Shown here: in pieces, positions 60,201 through 64,000 of the stretch
Position numbering within the stretch: position 1 is the stretch's first letter
Layout: each line of letters begins with the position of its first letter
Source: B25-G16 sp964549945
GTDB taxonomy: Bacteria > Desulfobacterota > DSM-4660 > Desulfatiglandales > B25-G16
DNA length: 64,000 bases
NCBI GenBank assembly: GCA_964549945.1
Contig: CAZJXD010000001.1
Coordinates: 109,658 to 173,657, forward strand
Reading direction: 5' to 3'
Position numbers and translations under genes: made by a program
Notes under the pieces: model-generated
The model's input: only the letters and a program-made list of their open reading frames with translations
What the model was told of the DNA's origin: nothing
The model's database searches: none

Positions 60201-62484
60201 AGCAGCTAATCCCCAGATCGCTATTGACTACGCCGGTGAGGGCGATGACCTATCAGCAACAGACATGACGGCCACAGGAGACAACAAGGTTTGGACCTAT
60301 TTGATGGATGTCCCCTCTGGAAATGATGGCACGGCCACCATCACTATAACAGGCTTTGATGCAGCGGGAAATACAGTGGGGACACACACGGGTAATACCT
60401 TCACAGTGGACAATACGGCGCCAACTATTCAGAGCTACCCAAATATTGACTACACTAGTAATACAATTGAGGTCACGTATAGTGAAAGCAATATGCAGAA
60501 CGCCACACAAGAAGCTAATTATAGTTTCAGCCCCTCCCTGAACTTTACCACCCTTGGTGGGTCTGATGATATCACTAATCCAAGCGGTGGTACTTATCGC
60601 TTAGCCATGTCTTCCGTTCCAGTACATACAATTCTTACATTAACGGTAAGCAATATTATTGATGCAGCAGGTAATTCGGTGATCCCCTCTTCGATTAAAA
60701 TTAATGATAATGACAGAGACAATATGGCAGATGACTGGGAGAGCCACTACAATCTGGACAATTCAATTGAAGACTCTGACAACGATGGGTTGACCGATGT
60801 GGAGGAGTTTGACAATGCTACAGCCCCTGATGATCCCGATACAGATAATGACAATTTGCCTGATGGGTGGGAGGTATCATATGGTCTGAATCCCTTGGCT
60901 GATGATGCATCAGGAGACTTCGATGAAGATGGTTATAATAATCTAGATGAGTATCTTGCCGGTACGAATCCTACCGATCAGGCGGATTTCCCGGAAAGCC
61001 GCCCTCCAGATCAACCCGTTCTCATTTCACCATCGAGCGTGCAAAATAACGTTTCACTGACTCCGGAACTTCAAACAGGCGATTTTTCTGACCCTGATGG
61101 CGATATCCATGGCGAGACTGAATGGCAGATTAGCACCGAAAGCAACTTCTCCACCCGTATCCTCGATATCACGAGCGATACCCACCTCACCTCACTCACC
61201 GTGCCAGACTCCGTGCTCGAGGAGAGCACCACCTACTATTGGCGTGTGCGGTTCTACGACAATCACGATGCGGTCTCAGAGTGGTCGGATGCCTACTCAT
61301 TCACCACCATCACCACGTCAAATGATACCGACTTCAACGGCATCCCCGATGAGCAAGAGGTGGATGAGATGGTGGATCTGGATGAGAACGGCACTCCCGA
61401 TGTTGACCAGGATGACATCATGTGCGTGAACACCGTGGTGGGTGAAGGGCATATCGGCGTTCAGGAGGGTACCAATGTGGAATCCATCGAGTGCCTGAGG
61501 TCAATCGATCCGGATACCATCACAGAGACTACCAACAGGCCGGAGAAGTTACCCTTAGGGCTCATCAGCTTCAAGGTGAAGGTCGATACCCCAGGAGATA
61601 CCGCTGTGGTAGTCATATATCTCTCTGAGCCTGCACCCAGTGACGCGAGATGGTACAAGTACGACTCAGTGAACAGCTGGCAGGACTACTCTGATCATGC
61701 CACCTTCAGTACAGATAGAAAATCAGTAACCCTCGAGCTCAAAGACGGAGGCCACGGTGATGCCGATGGGGCTGAAAATGGGTTTGTCGTTGATCCCTCC
61801 GGGTGTGGAGCGGGAAACCAGGCACCGACAGCGAGCTTCACGGCAGATACAACCTCAGGAGAAGCCCCGTTAAGGGTTATCTTTGATGCTTCAGGTTCAA
61901 ATGACCCCGACGGAACGATTGAATCATATGATTGGGACTTCGGGGATAACAGCAGCGGATCAGCTGAGCTCACCAGCCATGAGTACACCTTGGAAGGCAC
62001 CTACACGGTGACCCTCACGGTAACTGATGATGACGGCGCAACTGACACTACTACAGCCACGATCACAGTCACGGAGCCTGCTCCTACTCCTACTCCTACT
62101 CCCACTCCAAGCCCAGCGCCTACCTCAGGTGGCGGAGATGGCGATGGCTGCTTCATCGCCACGGCAGCCTATGGCTCATCGATGGAGCCACACGTTAAAG
62201 TGCTTCGTGAGTTCTGCGACCGCTTCTTGCTTACCAACCCTGTGGGTACAGCTTTCGTAGACCTCTATGATAAATATTCAACACCTGTCGCAGACTTCAT
62301 CGCCAGACATGACACCGTTCGCTTGATGGTGCGATGGAGCCTGCTGCCTCTTTTGGGAGCGAGCTGGATGGCCTTGAATTCTGGCCCGTGGGTGACTATG
62401 GCGGTTGTGGTTCTCCTGATTTGTCTGACATATGCCGGTACCAGGTTTGTCCTGAGGAGGATGCAGTTCAGACACCAGGTTTAG
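54265..62484 (+). CDS. Giant secreted multidomain protein with lipase-like start and CFI-box-CTERM end
   Basis: The 2739-residue protein has a signal peptide (about residues 15-45). The domains in order are: an alpha/beta-hydrolase-like domain with SHSWG (Ser138); a Big_1-type Ig domain (about 399-490); a WD40-like propeller (592-880); several Ig-like domains; a DUF11 repeat (1292-1412); two BACON-like domains (1413-1610); a LamG-like domain (1612-1808); more Ig domains; Asp-rich thrombospondin type 3 repeats (2146-2242); an FN3-like domain; a choice-of-anchor-U-like segment (about 2376-2512); PKD (2519-2604); a Thr-Pro linker; and CFIATAAYGS with a C-terminal membrane segment (2627-2739). 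The end is the CFI-box-CTERM sorting signal. It is likely an exported, calcium-binding surface protein for adhesion or polymer binding. ATG 54265 and ATG 54274 are both possible starts. The 292-base gap after it shows no gene. Confidence 0.9.
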   Translation: MHVMRNTPSNERKKNLKKAIKSIKRLVLSFFLVIYLGLPTVLYAESRAIIVTVDGLSFINTYLGDLNIPSIEEECENYLENALESMDLSVDDNHIIPFSWSRDAGDSDQAIEDLRLFLRQHFTTAKDEGKKFIVISHSWGTFLTYLALSYESTVEIPIYCDLYITLGSPLGTYYAHDGLYVEEILINGYVNTWLDSLNFSSCTNCYPRAERCVNYWAWGDLISGPLGDFMPLAENIKIDPFSSQDGHEYRNAGSTGYVWHYYDSLQANGSADNQPLKDKVRSLIEETIEVASALSSPGVQPSSGDINTLFQLRVTYTDPENNPPDDGSVKLILDEQEYEMSTSDTNYADGSVFVYPASGGIKLMQGIHEYYFEAAQGGEPTQGSPTSTLCLTVSEPSAGQVTVQLSPSEIEVFDSTAITATVKDSDGTPLQGVTVNFSQNLFPGLISPTSDVTDSNGKATSTFTPSASGTALITAQVDDGPSGSAYLTVVPGSVRFQLQLRKTSSGNIWELLAKLLNNDIPWDYEDVTFTLSPSSMANFMETSTATLHTRTNSAGNVFTDVDVKQYGTLTITATHDSTGTTSSITVSIQEGGGTEFAAFKNLGQTGSDVDWSGNGDLIAITSWNTALIQDALGSHNVWRTISLNNSGGSRGVVFSPDSKKIFIAGEGNPEEMAVLTLNYPSGTPSVDYSNNDHGKIEYRACDWEGSRILTGRTNDPECELYYTSLNTARSIDMPDDVTGVAFDKTNSSRFAFGDDQGNVKAYTTGGSQLWSRSLNEETVHSAAWRGDEVLVGGKNGMIWRYSASGSARTNLSHGTGPVTCLEFSPDGQWLASCGGGGIKIWSTSSWTETYSGPSATCVAWDTASTYLVDNSGNLYAPFDQSPPTIMISSPYDGYETFNTTVTVTGMISDSLGIKSAMISVNGGAAEGLTLDAQDEFSHQVSLSPGVNTIRIDATEGGGKSAYVAIMITRNQDTDGPLISNVIATPSEATIGSVFTISAQVADAHSAIEASSVTCHIQLPDETDVDVLTMYDDGTHGDESSNDSIYTAEWTSSSATEDNYLVDITASDSAANSAQVENACTLSTYDFPAFGTPEVTPASPTDTDEVTVTIDITDSSGISSKTLWYQPSDATNWVPRDMSGVGPSYTSTIPMLEEGIVKYKIEATDVLGHTSESTAYQYTVTDGSLPVAWNWSRSPSDITELTTGTVLVSVKVVDAGGSGLAGNPQIDYRLSHGSFDGWEEMTLAGGDLWKFEIPDLGWGLNAGKTLEYKVRALDNRGNELITPVQMELIDEINIADLSVTKTDYPDPVVAGTELTYTITISNAGPSDARNVTLTDTMPPEIQGPEYSTDEGVTWSSWTGSVSLGTISEGDSHQVLIRGIVSPSTTNDISNTAKVSTEADDPDSDNDNEVQQTSVSPIPGALSIAPQDGFSSLGREGGPFSPSSKTYTLENKGGSSIDWTASKTQGWVDLSKVNGMLAPGETDIVTVSINNSADSLSEGNYSDTVVFTNITNGNGDTTRSIYLTVNPLCTYSISPRSQSFSELGGTGSVSVTAQSGCDWTATSNEPWITITSGSSGSGEGTLNFSVAVNDTQSPRGSTLTIAEQGFMVTQSGVILYDDFEDGVIDPSKWVHNGWSGGTLSESNGTLYFETGSSSDQQLRTAINIGQYDEFTITFKIKPEWVSGDKNVGFWLGNLAEGDIGDGTHRGYYLLFHGKTQGIAISAVYDSNAAGLHDKYDPPNWSPGAWYPVKVVRSNSVIEFFFDDELIGADSTYASQMTELFWVTGRPWKEGLSGEAAKIYIDDFKVNSPYVAPIGGYTEDNVIPSVKVNQSNDGMGTINVRFKIRHASGANCTLHSFQYSVDGGDTWNAPGDDSESLSSGWQNNNSDRYSSAQDFENAQEHSFTINTKHQDLAGLDGEDQSDVQVRFTVNDGSYDSLLPVTSESFRVDNREPAVAISYSEPDPYRDADAISVKATFIEGNEIAANPQIAIDYAGEGDDLSATDMTATGDNKVWTYLMDVPSGNDGTATITITGFDAAGNTVGTHTGNTFTVDNTAPTIQSYPNIDYTSNTIEVTYSESNMQNATQEANYSFSPSLNFTTLGGSDDITNPSGGTYRLAMSSVPVHTILTLTVSNIIDAAGNSVIPSSIKINDNDRDNMADDWESHYNLDNSIEDSDNDGLTDVEEFDNATAPDDPDTDNDNLPDGWEVSYGLNPLADDASGDFDEDGYNNLDEYLAGTNPTDQADFPESRPPDQPVLISPSSVQNNVSLTPELQTGDFSDPDGDIHGETEWQISTESNFSTRILDITSDTHLTSLTVPDSVLEESTTYYWRVRFYDNHDAVSEWSDAYSFTTITTSNDTDFNGIPDEQEVDEMVDLDENGTPDVDQDDIMCVNTVVGEGHIGVQEGTNVESIECLRSIDPDTITETTNRPEKLPLGLISFKVKVDTPGDTAVVVIYLSEPAPSDARWYKYDSVNSWQDYSDHATFSTDRKSVTLELKDGGHGDADGAENGFVVDPSGCGAGNQAPTASFTADTTSGEAPLRVIFDASGSNDPDGTIESYDWDFGDNSSGSAELTSHEYTLEGTYTVTLTVTDDDGATDTTTATITVTEPAPTPTPTPTPSPAPTSGGGDGDGCFIATAAYGSSMEPHVKVLREFCDRFLLTNPVGTAFVDLYDKYSTPVADFIARHDTVRLMVRWSLLPLLGASWMALNSGPWVTMAVVVLLICLTYAGTRFVLRRMQFRHQV

Positions 62485-62776
62485 TTAACGCAAAGCTACT
62501 GGATGAGTAGAAGACGGGTGGCAAGAGATCCCCACCTGCTTTTGTCCCATGACCCGACAGATATTGTTAATGAGGAGTAGTATTGGTTATTAGGTCGCTC
62601 TTGTTGCTTTACAATTCGCTATTTGTGTGCTACGCGTGAATTATACAAATTACGTACTCTCAGGGAACGGTAAGGGCTGGCGAGGGCTCAAATCTTTCAT
62701 GTTGACATTTTGAACTGAACAGGTGAGGGAAAGAATGTGAGGAGGCCGATTGCAGGCTAATGGGATTTGATACAAA

Positions 62777-63403
62777 ATGAAGAAAAACCTAAGACATGAG
62801 GACGAAGTACTTAGATATGAAAGCGAGCTCGAAAACTCCTTTGATTTTGTACTGAGTGAGGCAAGCCAGTTGTATCAGGGGCAGGGACGACTTAGAAAAA
62901 CATACGAACGCCTTGCAAAGCGTCTGGACGAGCTGGGTGTTTCCTACAGTCTGGTTGGCGGTTATGCCCTTATTTTACATGGGGTACGGCGCTTTACCGA
63001 GGATATTGACCTTCTCGTCTCTAGGGAGGGATTGGCTAAGCTCCATAGAGAGCTTACTGGCCGAGGTTATGTTCTGACTGCTCCGGGAAGTCGAAATCTT
63101 CGGGATGTTGAGACCGGAGTTCAGATTGAATTTGTGATAACCGGGGAGTTCCCTGGTGATGGGAAGCCAAAGCCAGTCGCATTTCCTGACCCGGGGGCAG
63201 GAGTGGAAATCCGCGAAGAGATCAAGGTTATTGATCTTAAATCATTAATTGAACTTAAGCTGGCCTCGGGTATGACTGCAAAGGCGCGGTTACAAGATTT
63301 AGCTGATGTGCAACGGCTGATTCAACAGCATCATTTAGCAGCTGATTTCGCCAAACAGCTCCATCCTTACGTACGTAAGAAATTTTTAGAACTGCTGTCT
63401 TGA
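62777..63403 (+). CDS. Nucleotidyltransferase family protein
   Basis: The 208-residue protein has YSLVGGYALILHGVRRFTED followed by IDLLV, the GG...DxD core of the minimal nucleotidyltransferase superfamily, and a further acidic strand VQIEFVITGEFPGD. The later LKSLIELKLASGM and KARLQDLADVQRLI follow the pattern of the group often annotated as nucleotidyltransferase AbiEii-like or DUF1814-related. No partner gene is clearly present. It is the fourth protein of this superfamily in the window. Confidence 0.82.
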   Translation: MKKNLRHEDEVLRYESELENSFDFVLSEASQLYQGQGRLRKTYERLAKRLDELGVSYSLVGGYALILHGVRRFTEDIDLLVSREGLAKLHRELTGRGYVLTAPGSRNLRDVETGVQIEFVITGEFPGDGKPKPVAFPDPGAGVEIREEIKVIDLKSLIELKLASGMTAKARLQDLADVQRLIQQHHLAADFAKQLHPYVRKKFLELLS

Positions 63404-63419
63404 AGAAAGGCAGACAGAT

Positions 63420-63536
63420 GATTCCCCCTATCTTTTTTAAGGGTGTGACCAGTATGGGAACACTCTTCTTGATGTTGCCCTCTCCTTCCAATTCCAGCTT
63501 TCCGTTTTGGTAGAAACCTTTGAAAGCTTGAAGCAT
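63420..63536 (-). pseudogene. Remnant of a small antitoxin-like gene
   Basis: From ATG 63536 the frame reads MLQAFKGFYQNGKLELEGEG and continues with KKSVPILVTPL, like the start of small AF2212/DUF2281-type antitoxin proteins. It then loses similarity and runs into the end of the nucleotidyltransferase gene on the other strand, which a working gene is unlikely to do. The remaining bases up to 63834 are AT-rich and show nothing else. Confidence 0.4.
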
Positions 63537-63834
63537 AATCCCTTCCATGTGATTCTTCTCATGCCACACCCTGGAGTTTTTTAGACTTATCAGAAGAACC
63601 AATAGCACCTTATTCATCCATAAATTCAATCATTAGGCAATCTTATTATTTTACAAGTTATAAATCGGATGTTACACGTTAATTACATGTAATACTGTTT
63701 GGGAAGGCACGATGAAACAGAATATTACGTTAAGTATTGAGAAAGAATTAATGATATTTCGGTCATGGTCAATATATAGAGGGCATTCTCATTCAAAATC
63801 CATTTATATCATTGTGATGCGTTGAGGAGGAGGT

Positions 63835-64000
63835 ATGATCGTTCGAAACCTAAGGGATAAGGAGGTGCTAAAGACTACCTATCGCGCCCATGGAGGCGGG
63901 ATCGCGCAGATGATACTGGATCGCAGGGTGTTGAAAGAGATCGGGTTCCTGGCCATCGCATACCTTGCCCCCGGGAAACAACTCGAGGCTCACGTTGATC
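63835..64000 (+). CDS. Cupin-domain protein, 3' truncated by window end
   Basis: The ATG is preceded by GAGGAGGAGG. The 55 visible residues (MIVRNLRDKEVLKTTYRAHG at the start, then AIAYLAPGKQLEAHVD) contain the first cupin metal motif in part, the His of EAHVD being a ligand. The family is broad (sugar isomerases, dioxygenases, regulators), so no function can be assigned from this fragment. Confidence 0.72.
   Translation, partial: MIVRNLRDKEVLKTTYRAHGGGIAQMILDRRVLKEIGFLAIAYLAPGKQLEAHVD

Noticed and set aside
63255..63629. 124-codon leftward frame as a real gene
   Set aside because: It overlaps 150 bases of the nucleotidyltransferase end, and only its middle part resembles a small antitoxin, so it is listed as a remnant.

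Overview
The window reads as a chromosomal piece of an anaerobic bacterium, most likely a Desulfobacterota (deltaproteobacterial) lineage. The reasons are sigma70-type promoters and strong Shine-Dalgarno sites, heterodisulfide-reductase-like (Hdr) flavoproteins, a ferredoxin-fused EtfA, a two-subunit B12 mutase, TRAP-type acid transporters, a molybdenum hydroxylase, AprA-like flavoproteins and a CFI-box-CTERM surface protein. The taxon is inferred from gene content only.

Region 1 (1-20740) is a catabolic block. A truncated old-yellow-enzyme gene, a small unknown protein, a ferredoxin-like protein and a VOC/epimerase-like protein read rightward. They face a leftward operon of ferredoxin, short HdrA, HdrA-MvhD and HdrC-GltD. 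From a symmetric divergent promoter at 8721-8770 the rightward block continues with a 3-hydroxyacyl-CoA dehydrogenase/enoyl-CoA hydratase fusion, family III CoA-transferase, EtfB, ferredoxin-EtfA, acyl-CoA dehydrogenase, GntR/FCD regulator, the two mutase subunits, an acyl-CoA synthetase and a V4R protein. Together these suggest oxidation of a carboxylic acid as CoA thioester, with electrons passing through Etf and a cytoplasmic Hdr-type complex.

Region 2 (21034-29972, leftward and AT-richer) is a lipoprotein - TAXI solute-binding protein - fused TRAP permease - TRASH zinc protein - AprA-like flavoprotein - ferredoxin operon. A 2012-bp segment of it is present twice, flanking a DUF1989 gene; each copy has lost a different end gene. 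Its promoter carries the same GTATAC-N-GTATAC palindrome as the divergent promoter of region 1, so one regulator probably controls both.

Region 3 (30278-38371) is DctPQM TRAP transporter, phenylacetate-CoA-ligase-like enzyme and a three-subunit molybdenum hydroxylase: uptake, CoA activation and hydroxylation or dehydroxylation of an acid that may be aromatic.

Region 4 (38821-41789) is accessory: a DUF4143 ATPase, radC remnant, SEC-C protein, RelB/YafQ toxin-antitoxin pair and a nucleotidyltransferase gene cut by a palindromic repeat. Region 5 (41825-50496) has HyuB/HyuA, a rhomboid protease with a DnaJ C-terminal-like tail, a Ski2-type helicase and an Ogg2-type DNA glycosylase. Region 6 (50520-64000) has an AbiE system plus the remnant of a second one, a small-protein/nucleotidyltransferase pair, a 2739-residue secreted multidomain protein behind a long leader, another nucleotidyltransferase and the start of a cupin gene. 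Several families of short inverted repeats sit in the gaps between genes. I saw no tRNA, rRNA, CRISPR array or transposase.
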